Notes: generated by a model not told the origin, from the letters alone. DNA of 50,498 nucleotides from Bacillota bacterium (GCA_021287065.1 JAJTBE010000194.1:1-50498), one strand, 5' to 3'; shown: positions 37,253 to 46,381, numbered from the stretch's first letter. Translations and numbers: made by a program.

Positions 37253-38194
37253 TTATGCTTCCGCATCCTGTTTTTCAAGTAAAAAGGAAAAATCTCCGAT
37301 TCTGACGCCGGTTTTTTTTCCTGATTTACCTGTGAGCAGTAATTTTACTGTTGTTTTTACAAAAACTTTTTCTTCCATATTAATATTTTCACCGGCTTTT
37401 ATGGTGAAAACGAACTCCTTTTCAGAAGCAGGGGGGACTGTTTCTTCAGATATGATAATACTTTCCGATTTGCCTGAGTTTGAGGTTGTTTTGTGATTTT
37501 CCCTGTTTGCGGGTTGAAATTGATTTGTCAGAATCAAAGAAAATGGTTTTATTTCATTTTTTGATGATTTGAGGTTCAGGTGGAGGTTGGTTTCCTCACC
37601 TTGTTTGTATGTTTGCTTATGTGGTTGGGCAAAGAATACAAAACCTGAGAGTAGGGGGGAGAAGCGGAATGAATTCCAGGTTTCGAAGATGGAAAAAGCC
37701 ATGATAAACTGGAAAAGAAAGCCGAAGGATAATGCCATGGGTTTGAGATTGAAATCGATAAGCAGAATGATGACGAGGAATCCTGTGAAAAAACCTGTTA
37801 CAGCAATATAAAAATCTCTGGCGAGGAATGTTCTTGTTGTTTTGTGAGGTTCGATACCGTAGTATGAAACGGGGCATAGGGGTTTCAGCAGGGTTGAGGC
37901 TAAAGCTGTGCCGATGATGGACTCGAAAAGAATGCGCATTGTCAGAATTGTGCGGAGTTTTTCCGGACATGCTCCGATATCCCGCGAAAAAACTGCAAAT
38001 ACATTTATGATAATTATTATCACAGCGCATCCAACCTGAAAGAAAGCGGGAATCTGGCCTTTTATACCTTTAAATCTGTATGTTTTCAGATTTTTTCTCC
38101 CACATAATTTCGTAAACGAGTACGGGATCTTTTTTTCCTCTGACAAAGATTTTTTTGTAGAGGGATCCTTCCACTTTGTCTTTTGATTTTTCAT
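37253..38194 (-). CDS. Unidentified four-helix membrane protein with soluble C-terminal domain
   Basis: No family is recognised. Four hydrophobic helices are visible (FFQVGCAVIIIIINVFAVF, ILFESIIGTALASTLL, FYIAVTGFFTGFLVIILLIDF and ALSFGFLFQFIMAFSIF), then about 115 soluble residues with EIKPFSLILTNQF and a KTTVKLLLTGKSGKKTGVRIGDFSFLLE strand-rich end. The start is uncertain. ATG 38194 overlaps the kinase by 125 bases without a ribosome site. A non-standard CTG at 38089 has a GGGAG at good distance and would overlap it by only 20 bases. It lies between the kinase and PASTA genes and may link them at the membrane (inference). Confidence 0.7.
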   Translation of the reverse strand: MKNQKTKWKDPSTKKSLSEEKKIPYSFTKLCGRKNLKTYRFKGIKGQIPAFFQVGCAVIIIIINVFAVFSRDIGACPEKLRTILTMRILFESIIGTALASTLLKPLCPVSYYGIEPHKTTRTFLARDFYIAVTGFFTGFLVIILLIDFNLKPMALSFGFLFQFIMAFSIFETWNSFRFSPLLSGFVFFAQPHKQTYKQGEETNLHLNLKSSKNEIKPFSLILTNQFQPANRENHKTTSNSGKSESIIISEETVPPASEKEFVFTIKAGENINMEEKVFVKTTVKLLLTGKSGKKTGVRIGDFSFLLEKQDAEA

Positions 38195-39623
38195 AGGTAT
38201 TGCCGCAGACAAGGATGGAGTTGCCTTTCAGCGCTCTGCTCTGGTTCTGGATGAGGGTTGCGGTATGATAAAAGCTTCCTCTTGATATAATACGGGGAAG
38301 TTCCTCTTCCTTAAGAAACTGTGCGGGGATTAAGTCGGTTTCGATACCAACATTAAGGGCAATTCTTGAAAACGGTTTTGCCCATTTTTCCAATCTCATT
38401 TCCTGAATGGATCTCTGGGATTCGATGGCGGCAAGAACTGCGGTCAATGCGTATTTTGCACTGTCCAGCGAGCTGAACAGATAAAAAGCTTTGGGTCCGT
38501 TATTCTGTATGGCTTTTCCGCCATGTCGGGTTGATTCGTAATCGATCCGGCGTGAGAAATTGTCGAGGAAATTGAATACTGATCTTGCGTCTATGTTTTC
38601 AGTAACTGCTGCAAAATTTGAAAGTTCAAGGATGAGGAATGTAACTTCCACATCTTTGCCTGTTAAATCCTCAGGTTTTTGTCTGGGGGGGAGTTTTTCC
38701 GTCTCGTCGGATTCTGTCTGTCCCCCGCCTGAGAAGTCATCGAAGTACTTAAATTCCTTTTGCTGGGGTGCAGGTTTGGATTCTGCAGCCTGCTGGGACA
38801 GTGGTATTCTTATGGAGCGAAGCATAAGAGCCATTTCTGCTGCGGTCTGTGGTCTTTTTGAAGGATCTTTGGAAAGGACCTTATTGATAAGTTTTTCGAG
38901 TTGTGGGGGAACATGGGGGTTCAGTTCTGTGCATGAGGGCGGTTCGTTGTGGATATGCTGGAACAACACGCCTATAGGATCCTCAGCTTTGAAAGGAACC
39001 TTGCCTGTGAGCATTTCGAAAAGCATAATGCCAAGGGCGTAAACATCACAGCGGTGGTCTATATCTTTTCCTGATGCCTGTTCAGGTGATGTATAAACAA
39101 CGGTGCCTATGAATGTGCCCGGTGATGTGATCATGCTGGTTTCATCAACCCGGCGGGCTAAGCCGAAGTCCATTATTTTAATATGTCCGTCGTATGTGAC
39201 GAGGACATTTTCCGGTTTGAGATCTCTATGAATAACGCCGCTTTTATGGGCGTAGTTAATAGCTTCGCTGATGTGCTCGAATTTTTCGATTACCTGAGAG
39301 ATGCTCCGCTTTTTGCCTTTCATCCACTGACGCAGATTCTGGCCCTCTACATATTCCATAACAAGGAAGGGTTTGCCTTTGATGGTGCCTTCGTCGATAA
39401 GCCCAACAATACCCTTATGCTGAAGCATGCTTCCTGAGCGGATTTCCCGCTGGAAACGTCTGAGATAGGTGGACTTCAGGGACAGTTCTTCCTTGAGGAT
39501 TTTTACAGCGACATCCTTGCCGGTGAACATATCCTTTGCCCGAAATACCTGACCCATACCGCCTTCGCCTATTTTCTTATCAATGCGGTACCGCTCAAGC
39601 AGAGTTTCTCCAATCATATCCAT
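38070..39623 (-). CDS. Ser/Thr protein kinase fused to a degenerate class III nucleotidyl-cyclase domain
   Basis: 517 residues from the ATG at 39623. The N-terminal Hanks-type kinase (about 10-270) has GEGGMG (19-24), Lys41, HRDLKPEN (132-139) and DFG (152-154), so it looks active. After a Pro/Gln/Glu linker, residues about 325-510 follow the class III cyclase order (VTFLILELSNFAAVTE, STRHGGKAIQNNGPKAFYLF, RIALNVGIETD and the closing IFVRGKKDPVLVYEI), but both metal aspartates are replaced (LEL and NGP), so it should be a binding or regulatory domain. It has no membrane segment or PASTA domain; those are on the downstream genes. Confidence 0.9.
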   Translation of the reverse strand: MDMIGETLLERYRIDKKIGEGGMGQVFRAKDMFTGKDVAVKILKEELSLKSTYLRRFQREIRSGSMLQHKGIVGLIDEGTIKGKPFLVMEYVEGQNLRQWMKGKKRSISQVIEKFEHISEAINYAHKSGVIHRDLKPENVLVTYDGHIKIMDFGLARRVDETSMITSPGTFIGTVVYTSPEQASGKDIDHRCDVYALGIMLFEMLTGKVPFKAEDPIGVLFQHIHNEPPSCTELNPHVPPQLEKLINKVLSKDPSKRPQTAAEMALMLRSIRIPLSQQAAESKPAPQQKEFKYFDDFSGGGQTESDETEKLPPRQKPEDLTGKDVEVTFLILELSNFAAVTENIDARSVFNFLDNFSRRIDYESTRHGGKAIQNNGPKAFYLFSSLDSAKYALTAVLAAIESQRSIQEMRLEKWAKPFSRIALNVGIETDLIPAQFLKEEELPRIISRGSFYHTATLIQNQSRALKGNSILVCGNTYEKSKDKVEGSLYKKIFVRGKKDPVLVYEIMWEKKSENIQI

Positions 39624-39843
39624 AAAAAGGAACAAGTCTTCTTTCCAAGATTCTTACCTGATTTTTTGACAAAGGCAGTGCCTTATCCTTCACAGGAATT
39701 GGTTAAAAAAATAAATCATTTGACCTATTCCATAAAAAGTGAATTTGGAGATAATAAGCAATATTGTATTTATGTACTTTTCCGCCGTCCGGTGGAAACA
39801 TGCAAAAAAAAATGTTATTCGTAAAAAAAGGAGAGTGGTCGTT

Positions 39844-40875
39844 ATGGGTCAGAAAAATCTTCTCGATAGGCAGGTCAATCACATTGACATTAAGTCATTT
39901 AATGCGGTGCCTATCATTGAGCAGTTCGACAGAATGGCCTTCCAGGCAAGGAACACTGCGAATGCAGCTTCAATACTTGATACTATGATGGCAGACACCG
40001 AATGTGCATCAATCCTCTGCCTCTCGGGTTCCCTCTTCAGCGCAGGACTGAAAAAAGTAGTTTATGATCTTATCGATAACAACATGGTGGATCTCATTGT
40101 CTCTACCGGAGCAAATATCGTGGATCAGGATTTCTTCGAAGCTCTTGGATACAAACATTATCAGGGCACTCCTGATGCAAACGACAATGACCTTATGCAG
40201 CAGCATATAGACAGAATTTATGATACCTATATCAGTGAAGACGAACTTCGCGATTGCGATATGACTATCGCAAAAATATCCGACAGCCTTCCGCCCAGAC
40301 CCCATTCCTCAAGGGAATTTATACGGGCTATGGGTGAGTATATCGAAAATAATTACAAAGGCGTCGATTCGGTCGTTCACATCGCTTATAAAAAGAACGT
40401 GCCGATTTTTGTTCCCGCATTTTCCGACTGCAGCGCAGGTTTCGGACTGGTTTACCACCAGTATAGCAATGCCGGAAAACCCACCTTGTCTATTGATTCG
40501 GCAAAAGATTTTCTCGAATTGACAAAAATTAAAATTGCAGCCAAAGATACCGGTCTGTTTATGATCGGTGGAGGCGTACCCAAGAATTTCGCTCAGGATG
40601 TAACTGTTTCAGCTGAAATACTTGGCAAAGAAGTGAACATGCATAAATATGCAGTGCAGATCACAGTTGCGGACGAAAGAGACGGAGCGCTTTCAGGCTC
40701 AACTCTGAAAGAAGCTCACTCATGGGGCAAAGTCGGCTCCGATTATGAACAGATGGTTTATTCGGAAGCAACACTCACACTCCCTATCATCGGAAGCTAT
40801 CTCTATCATAAAGGCTCATGGAAAGGCAGACAGCCTAAGGAATTCGGCAGACTGCTGGACGAGGGCAAAATATGA
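39844..40875 (+). CDS. Deoxyhypusine-synthase-family enzyme
   Basis: 343 residues from the ATG at 39844, which has AAGGAG 10 bases upstream. It shows the NAD-binding STGANIVDQDF and IGGGVPKNF motifs and the catalytic-lysine motif HSWGKV (Lys296), matching the eukaryotic SWGK site that forms the enzyme-imine with the aminobutyl group. Bacteria lack eIF5A, and bacterial family members act on polyamines (for example homospermidine synthesis) or have unknown substrates. It is translationally coupled (4-base overlap) to an agmatinase-like ureohydrolase, so the two probably form one polyamine pathway. Confidence 0.9.
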   Translation: MGQKNLLDRQVNHIDIKSFNAVPIIEQFDRMAFQARNTANAASILDTMMADTECASILCLSGSLFSAGLKKVVYDLIDNNMVDLIVSTGANIVDQDFFEALGYKHYQGTPDANDNDLMQQHIDRIYDTYISEDELRDCDMTIAKISDSLPPRPHSSREFIRAMGEYIENNYKGVDSVVHIAYKKNVPIFVPAFSDCSAGFGLVYHQYSNAGKPTLSIDSAKDFLELTKIKIAAKDTGLFMIGGGVPKNFAQDVTVSAEILGKEVNMHKYAVQITVADERDGALSGSTLKEAHSWGKVGSDYEQMVYSEATLTLPIIGSYLYHKGSWKGRQPKEFGRLLDEGKI

Positions 40876-41714
40876 TCCCCGATAATTTTCTCGGGATCCC
40901 ATCACCCCATTGCGATTATGAAAACGCATCGGTAGTTATAGTTCCTGTTCCATTCGAACAGACAAGTTCATGGCTTCAGGGTTCGGTTAACGGACCCGGA
41001 GCCATTATTAAAGCATCCCGGAATATTGAGCTTTATGATATTGAACAGAACAGGGAACCGTATCTGTGCGGTATTTTTACAGGAAGCAGCATTATCGCAG
41101 ATGATGCACCCGGAATGATTGAACAGGTTTATTCTGCAGTTTCCCGGATTATAGATGATGGTAAAATAGCTGTTACGCTGGGCGGAGAACACACTGTTTC
41201 CGTCGGCGCCGCAAAAGCTTATTCGGAAAAATTCCCCGGTATCGGAATCCTCCATTTTGACGCACACAGCGACATGAGAGAGGAATATGATGATACCCCG
41301 TACAGCCACGCGAGCGCACTGGCAAGAATAAAGGACTTTAACCCCTGTATAGTTTCAGTTGGGGTCAGAAGTATGGATATATCAGAACTACCCAACATCA
41401 AAAGGGAAAATTATTTCTTCGGACATGAAATCCACCTGAATGACCTCTGGATGGAAAAATGTCTGGAGAAGCTCCCCCAAGAGGTTTACATAACCCTCGA
41501 TCTGGATGTTCTCGACCCATCCATCATGCCCTCCACCGGAACACCGGAACCCGGAGGAATGGGATGGTACCAAATTCTCAGGTTCTTATCACTCGTCAGC
41601 AAAAACCGACAAATCAAAGGCTTCGACATCGTGGAGCTGTGCCCCGCCGATAACAAAGCCCCCGATTTCCTCGCAGCTAAACTCATCTACAAAATGATCG
41701 GAATGATTCTGTAA
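40872..41714 (+). CDS. speB: Agmatinase/ureohydrolase (SpeB family)
   Basis: 280 residues with the arginase-fold manganese motifs: GGEHTVS (His107), FDAHSDMR (Asp130, His132, Asp134) and TLDLDVLDPS (Asp210, Asp212). All six metal ligands are present. SpeB hydrolyses agmatine to putrescine and urea, although relatives act on aminopropylagmatine or formimidoglutamate. Pairing with a deoxyhypusine-synthase-like gene argues for a polyamine substrate. Translation starts in the last codons of the upstream gene, and a strong terminator follows. Confidence 0.88.
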   Translation: MIPDNFLGIPSPHCDYENASVVIVPVPFEQTSSWLQGSVNGPGAIIKASRNIELYDIEQNREPYLCGIFTGSSIIADDAPGMIEQVYSAVSRIIDDGKIAVTLGGEHTVSVGAAKAYSEKFPGIGILHFDAHSDMREEYDDTPYSHASALARIKDFNPCIVSVGVRSMDISELPNIKRENYFFGHEIHLNDLWMEKCLEKLPQEVYITLDLDVLDPSIMPSTGTPEPGGMGWYQILRFLSLVSKNRQIKGFDIVELCPADNKAPDFLAAKLIYKMIGMIL

Positions 41715-41732
41715 ACACAATACGACAATTTC

Positions 41733-41766
41733 AGAGGAAAGCTTTGGCAAAAGTTTTCCTCTTTTT
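41733..41766 (+). terminator. Intrinsic terminator of the polyamine operon
   Basis: AGAGGAAA-GCTTT pairs with AAAG-TTTTCCTCT around a short loop and runs into TTTTTATTTT. It lies 18 bases after the ureohydrolase stop. Confidence 0.8.
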
Positions 41767-41874
41767 ATTTTCGGTGGGGGATGGGATGTGTTTTTTGTGG
41801 GATTTTTTAGGCGAGACGATTTTTCGGGGGGAGACCGTTTTTTGTGGGAGCTTTTCCGGAAAAAAGTTCATTCA

Positions 41875-42786
41875 CGCGCTTACCCTGCGGGCAGGCACCC
41901 GCCATCCCAAAACTTTTGAATTGGGGGACCGACCGGGGGGATTTGGGACCGTCAGAGGGAACCACGCTTTTTTGGAAAAGCGAGGTTACCCTCCGAACCT
42001 CCCTCCTTGAAAAACAAGAGTATTGGGCTGGGAATTGGAGTTTTTTGTTAATTCAGTGGCATTGGGGGAGGGTGGGATGGGACAGGCGGGGACGCCTGTG
42101 ATCCGGCAGTTGTTGGCGTTTTGTTGCCGCGCTTTCGGGAGGTTTGCGGTTTGAGTTTGCGATGAGGGCGGACCTGCGGGTCCGCGTCGGGCTTACAAAG
42201 CCCTCCTACGATCGTTGACGAAGCTTGTGGTTATGAGGTTTGCTGGCGGTTGGAGTTTTTTTGGGTGCGGGAGAGCACATCGGCTCTCCCCTACAGGATT
42301 TTCTATATTTGCGGGATGGTGGAGATTAGGGGACCGACCGGGGGGGGGGACCGACCGCAATGCCTATGAATTAAGACATGGATTTATCTGATCGCTCACG
42401 AGAATTATAACCGCATGCCCAACTCCCAGAGAAAACTTTTTGAAAAAAGTTTCCTCCGGACCTCCATCCCAAAACTTTTGAATTGGGGGACCGACCGGGG
42501 GACCGTGGGGTTTGGGGACCCTCAGAGGGAACCACGCTTTTTTGGAAAAGCGAGGTTACCCTCCGAACCTCCCTCCTTGAAAAATAAGAGTATTGGACTG
42601 TGGATTTGAGTAAATTTTACTAATTCAGTGGCATTGGGACCGACCAGGGACCGTGGGGATTTGGGGACCGTCAGAGGGAACCACGCTTTTTTGGAAAAGC
42701 GAGGTTACCCTCCGAACCTCCCTCCTTGAAAAACAAGAGTATTTGGCTGGGGATTGGAGTTTTTTTGCTGATTCAGTGGTATTGGG
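41875..42786 (-). repeat. Dispersed repeat array E (minus orientation)
   Basis: The gap 41767-42878 holds only repeats. A truncated R2 starts at 41875, then R1 (about 41950-42063), an R4-type segment (42170-42240), R3 (42358-42408), R2 (42412-42485) and two further R1 copies (about 42520-42635 and 42665-42785). G-rich GACCGACC runs at 42330-42355 link them. Open frames in this stretch are by-products of the repeats. Confidence 0.8.
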
Positions 42787-42878
42787 TGGGGCATGTATTT
42801 GTGTTTTAGTGGAGAAAAACTTTTTTTCCGACATATTACATCCCCAAAAAAGTTTCTCTGCTGAAGTACATAAATAAA

Positions 42879-42897
42879 GGCGGTCACTTATACCGCC
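42879..42897 (-). terminator. Intrinsic terminator of the EF-hand-like protein gene
   Basis: GGCGGT (42879-42884) pairs with ACCGCC (42892-42897) around a 7-base loop; on the leftward strand it is followed by TTTATTTATG. It lies about 85 bases past the stop of the 401-residue gene. Confidence 0.6.
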
Positions 42898-42981
42898 CAC
42901 TGAAAAGCATCCTCTTGGTATGTTGTATATGAACTTTATTAATTTATGCCATTATTCAGGTATTTGGTAAAAATCAGTTGA

Positions 42982-44187
42982 TTACACGGCGAGATCTACC
43001 TGCTGGACAGCTCCGGCTTGTCCGTCTTCTGTGAGGAAAACTCCTGATTTTTTAACTTCGCCCTGGGTTTGATTGGCATCATCCTTAAAGTCGAAGGCTG
43101 AAGCTACATTGCCGAGGTATATTGCTCCCACATTTTTCTGCTGGAGTGATGAGTATGAATCGTTTCCGTTGGGATCTTTCTGCCAGATTATGAGTTTGCT
43201 GAATATTTTATCCTTCTCATCAATCCAGTTATTTCCATCATCATCATACTGGGCTAATTCCTTGAAACCACTGCCGGTTTCAGGCCCGAAGAGTTCGCCT
43301 CCGTTGTCGATTTTGCCATTATTGTTTTCATCAAGGGCAAGGAAGCCTGCGTTGGCAGAGGCGAAAGAAACCTGTTCCTGCTTGCCGTCGCTGTCGAGAT
43401 CAAAATCATACTTCTGATCTGTCAGTCCGGGGGCTGTTCCGTCAAAGCTCAGCATCAGGGGATCAACTGTCTTCTGGGTGCCGGCTCTGATATGTATTTC
43501 GTTCTTTTCAAAGAAATCTCTGGAGAGGGCGAGATCGAATTTAATGTCAATCTGTTTGCCGTCTTCGGTTTGAATACTGCCTTCTGCGGTAAAAGCCATA
43601 TCCTGGCTTTCAGAATATGTTTCAACCTTATCAAACCTTATACCCCAGTTGGCGGCAGCCTGAGCCGGCGCCTGTGCAGGGGTCTGAACCTGAGCTCCCG
43701 ACTGCTGAATCTGAATTCCGGCGGCAGCAACATTGGTAACGGTGATTGTAGTATTGAGGGTTTTAAGCTGTCCCGGCTGGAGTTTGGCATCTTTACCATA
43801 ATGATGATAAAGCATCATTTCAATCAGCTTGTTTTTCAAATCCTCAAGACTCGTCAAATCAGTGCTGCCAAATGAAGAAGCTACAGGTGCCGAGGTTTTT
43901 TTTGCTGAATCCATAAGCTTATGTGCAGCATCCTCCCAGAAACGCTTCTTCTGGTTCGTTGTCAGGTCCGCCATATTCTGAAGGGGAAGATCAAAACTCT
44001 TTGCCTGCGTCGTGGCTGTGGCGGACTGACCTGCTGAATTCTGAGATGTAACCTCGGTTTCAACAAGATGTCTGTCAGAATTGACAGTAACGCCGCCGTT
44101 CCATACCTGAAGCTCCTCATCAACAATATGACTCTTTTTGGATTCAGTATTGCTGAGCATTTTAATCATTGATCCTGCGATAATCAT
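42982..44187 (-). CDS. Unidentified protein with EF-hand-like calcium loops near the C terminus
   Basis: 401 residues. No signal peptide is obvious: the protein starts MIIAGSMIKMLSNTESKKSH and is rich in Gln/Ala/Thr. The middle has an Ala/Gln-rich low-complexity stretch (about 160-195). The C-terminal third contains DLDSDGKQEQV, LALDENNNGKIDNGGELFG and YDDDGNNWIDEKDKIFSKLIIWQKDPNGNDSYSS, Asp/Asn-rich loops of the kind found in calcium-binding regions of secreted RTX/VCBS-type proteins. Calcium binding is likely by motif; function is unknown. A GGGGGTG site precedes the ATG. It is divergent from the zinc-ribbon gene at 44360. Confidence 0.8.
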   Translation of the reverse strand: MIIAGSMIKMLSNTESKKSHIVDEELQVWNGGVTVNSDRHLVETEVTSQNSAGQSATATTQAKSFDLPLQNMADLTTNQKKRFWEDAAHKLMDSAKKTSAPVASSFGSTDLTSLEDLKNKLIEMMLYHHYGKDAKLQPGQLKTLNTTITVTNVAAAGIQIQQSGAQVQTPAQAPAQAAANWGIRFDKVETYSESQDMAFTAEGSIQTEDGKQIDIKFDLALSRDFFEKNEIHIRAGTQKTVDPLMLSFDGTAPGLTDQKYDFDLDSDGKQEQVSFASANAGFLALDENNNGKIDNGGELFGPETGSGFKELAQYDDDGNNWIDEKDKIFSKLIIWQKDPNGNDSYSSLQQKNVGAIYLGNVASAFDFKDDANQTQGEVKKSGVFLTEDGQAGAVQQVDLAV

Positions 44188-44359
44188 GCGTATACACCCC
44201 CATATAGTTATCGGCCGGTTTTCGGGTTTGTAAAGAAAAATTTCACAATTAAAAAGAAAATTTATTAAAAATTCTTATTATGGGCCGTAATCGGGAATGG
44301 CAGGAAACCTTTTTAACTTATTGAAAATTTTAAATAAGGTTGATTTGGGAGGGATTACA

Positions 44360-45049
44360 ATGGGGAAAATTACAATCGAAAAAAGATACGCCCAGACAGA
44401 AAAATTTCCACATAACTGCATGATTTGTGTGGACAACAATGCCGAAAAGTCAGTCAACACAAACTACTATTTCTATCCCTACTGGACATATTTTGCCCTG
44501 CTTCTCGGACTCATTCCCTTTATTGTTCTTGCTGTTATCCTGAAAAAGGAACAGAGGGTGAATGTTCAGATCTGTGAAGAATGCCACTCAAAATGGAAAA
44601 TGCTGCCCACATTCGGATGTCTTCTCGGTTTTGTGGAGTTTATAATCCTGATTGCTATGATAGTATTTTTTGTGGATAAACAAAATGCTTTAGGATACGC
44701 ATCCCTTGCCCTGTTGATTCTCCTGCCTGCAGTATATGTAATTGCACACAATAATAAATTTGCAGTAACCTGCACGGATATTAACGATTACTACATTACC
44801 CTCAATATTCCCAACGACAGGTATCCGGCTATTTATCAGGATTATATGATGTCAAATCAGGGAGAACCGGAACCGGAACCGGAACCGGAATTCACCCCGA
44901 ATTCACCGTATTCACCAAACTCCGGATATTCTGCAAATTCAGGAGCCTCCGTCCAATGCCCCCACTGCGGAAATGTAAATATGGCAGGAGCAAGATTCTG
45001 CGAAAGGTGCGGTCAGAACACAACTCCACAGGGTCCTTACTATAGTTAG
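44360..45049 (+). CDS. Two-helix membrane protein with split CxxC pairs and C-terminal zinc ribbon (paralogue 1)
   Basis: 229 residues from the ATG at 44360 (GGGAGGGA site). The N-terminal domain has CMIC and, after a membrane segment that begins YPYWTYFALLLGLIPFIVLAVIL, CEEC, so two CxxC pairs bracket the helix. Two further helices follow, then a cytosolic stretch ending ITLNIPNDRYPAIYQDYM. A (GAACCG)n microsatellite encodes Glu-Pro repeats (44867-44891). The C terminus is a zinc ribbon, CPHCGNVNMAGARFCERCGQ. It is paralogous to the gene at 45737 along almost its whole length. Both precede the ubiquitin-like operon, so a role with it is likely but unproven. Confidence 0.82.
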   Translation: MGKITIEKRYAQTEKFPHNCMICVDNNAEKSVNTNYYFYPYWTYFALLLGLIPFIVLAVILKKEQRVNVQICEECHSKWKMLPTFGCLLGFVEFIILIAMIVFFVDKQNALGYASLALLILLPAVYVIAHNNKFAVTCTDINDYYITLNIPNDRYPAIYQDYMMSNQGEPEPEPEPEFTPNSPYSPNSGYSANSGASVQCPHCGNVNMAGARFCERCGQNTTPQGPYYS

Positions 45050-45055
45050 TTGTAA

Positions 45056-45221
45056 TTATGCCGGTTTGCCAAGCTCCCGGAGAGGATTTTTGGAATTGGG
45101 GACCGTCAGAGGGAACCACGCTTTTTGGGAAAAGCGAGGTTTTCCTCCGAACCTCCTTCCTTGAAAAACAAGTGTATAGGACTGGGAATTGGAATGGTTT
45201 TTACTGATACAGCGGCACTGG
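45056..45221 (-). repeat. Dispersed repeat array F (minus orientation)
   Basis: A short R2 piece (GCCAAGCTCCCGGAGAGG) is followed by one R1 copy (about 45105-45221). It starts 6 bases after the stop of the preceding gene. Confidence 0.75.
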
Positions 45222-45317
45222 GTTGCCCCTACGGGAATTCCCATATCGATTGAAACTTGTGTCGATATGCAGAAAATAGAATTAAAGAGGGCAGAATAAT
45301 GATGCACCGAAAGTTTT

Positions 45318-45628
45318 AGCCGGAAGGGTTTGGGAAACCGGCTTTTTCAAAAAGCGGTTTCTCAAAAAAAGATTCATAACCATTCGCCCAGCTCCCAGAG
45401 AAAACTTTTTGAAAAAAGTTTCCTCCGGACCTCCATCCCAAAACTTTTGAATCGGGGGACCGACCGGGGACCGTGGGGTAATTGGGGACCGACCGGGAGT
45501 ATGGGGACCGTCAGAGGAAACCACGCTTTTTTAGAAAAAGCAGGTTTTCCTCCGAACCTCCTTCCTTGAAAAACAGGAGTGTCGGGCGAATTGCGAAAGT
45601 GATTTTTAACTGATTCAGTAGTGTTGAG
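45318..45628 (-). repeat. Dispersed repeat array G (minus orientation)
   Basis: It opens with the hairpin at 45332-45362 (GAAACCGGCTTTTT/AAAAAGCGGTTTC), then R2 (about 45385-45455) and R1 (about 45505-45628). With array F it fills most of the 687-base gap between the two paralogues; no gene is seen in it. Confidence 0.75.
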
Positions 45629-45651
45629 GAGGGACGAATCCACCCGTTATT

Positions 45652-45685
45652 ATTGCGGATATTCCGGCAGAATGGTATAAGCTGG
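45652..45685 (+). repeat. Shared leader motif, copy 1
   Basis: ATTGCGGATATTCCGGCAG followed by AATGGTATAAGCTGG; a close copy lies at 49762-49795. Each copy is about 50-80 bases upstream of a membrane-protein gene in the ubiquitin-like island. It could be a regulatory leader or the edge of a repeat unit. Confidence 0.45.
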
Positions 45686-45736
45686 TAATCAAACAATAAT
45701 TTTTGTGAAAAATAAGATTTTAAGAGGAACCAAAAA

Positions 45737-46381
45737 ATGGGAAAAGTTGAAATCGATATAAGAAACGCACAAACAGACAACTTTCCGAAAGTCTGTATGG
45801 TTTGCGCAGAAAAACCATCGGAAAGTGTCATTGATACAAAATTCTACTACTACCCGCCCTGGACATATTTTTCACTGATATTCTTCCTGTTTCCCTTTTT
45901 ACTGGTAGCTCTGTTCTTTCAGAAAGAACAGAATGTTAATGTTCAGGTCTGCAATAGCTGTAAAACAAAGCTTCAGACACTCCCCGTACTCGGCTGCCTC
46001 ATTGCCATAATCGAGCTTGTTCTTATAGTTGCTTTAGGAGTATTTGCGTGTGATAAAAACGCTGTTGCAGCCTGGCTGTGTTTTTTAATGATACCGGGCA
46101 TCCCCATCATTTACACAATAGCTTACAACAATAAAGTTTCTGTCAGATGCGCGGAAATCAGGGATTTTTTAATCACCCTGAATGTCCCCAATGACAAATA
46201 TCCCGCAATTTATGAGGCTTATATCAGGGAGCACCCCCTGCCTATGAAAAAATATCTGAGTCGCTCAACAGCTCCCGTCAACTGCCCCCATTGCGGAAAT
46301 ATCAACATGGCCGGCGCTAAATACTGCGAAAAATGCGGACAGCATATTTCCCCAGATCCGGCACCGCCTTCGGGAGTTTAA
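45737..46381 (+). CDS. Two-helix membrane protein with split CxxC pairs and C-terminal zinc ribbon (paralogue 2)
   Basis: 214 residues, collinear with the protein at 44360: MGKVEIDIRNAQTDNFPKVC start, CMVC pair, YPPWTYFSLIFFLFPFLLVALFF helix, CNSC pair, further hydrophobic segments, ITLNVPNDKYPAIYEAY and a final zinc ribbon (CPHCGNINMAGAKYCEKCGQ). It lacks the Glu-Pro repeat of paralogue 1. AAGAGGAACC precedes the ATG. The CxxC-helix-CxxC arrangement recalls RING-like or treble-clef domains interrupted by a membrane segment (inference). It is followed after 148 bases by the ubiquitin-like gene. Confidence 0.82.
   Translation: MGKVEIDIRNAQTDNFPKVCMVCAEKPSESVIDTKFYYYPPWTYFSLIFFLFPFLLVALFFQKEQNVNVQVCNSCKTKLQTLPVLGCLIAIIELVLIVALGVFACDKNAVAAWLCFLMIPGIPIIYTIAYNNKVSVRCAEIRDFLITLNVPNDKYPAIYEAYIREHPLPMKKYLSRSTAPVNCPHCGNINMAGAKYCEKCGQHISPDPAPPSGV

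Noticed and set aside
39661-39760. Promoter for the polyamine operon at TTGACA 39666-39671
   Set aside because: The -35 is perfect but no acceptable -10 lies 15-19 bases downstream.
41744-42900. Open frames of 60-91 residues in array E
   Set aside because: They consist of repeat text on either strand and do not persist between copies as genes would.
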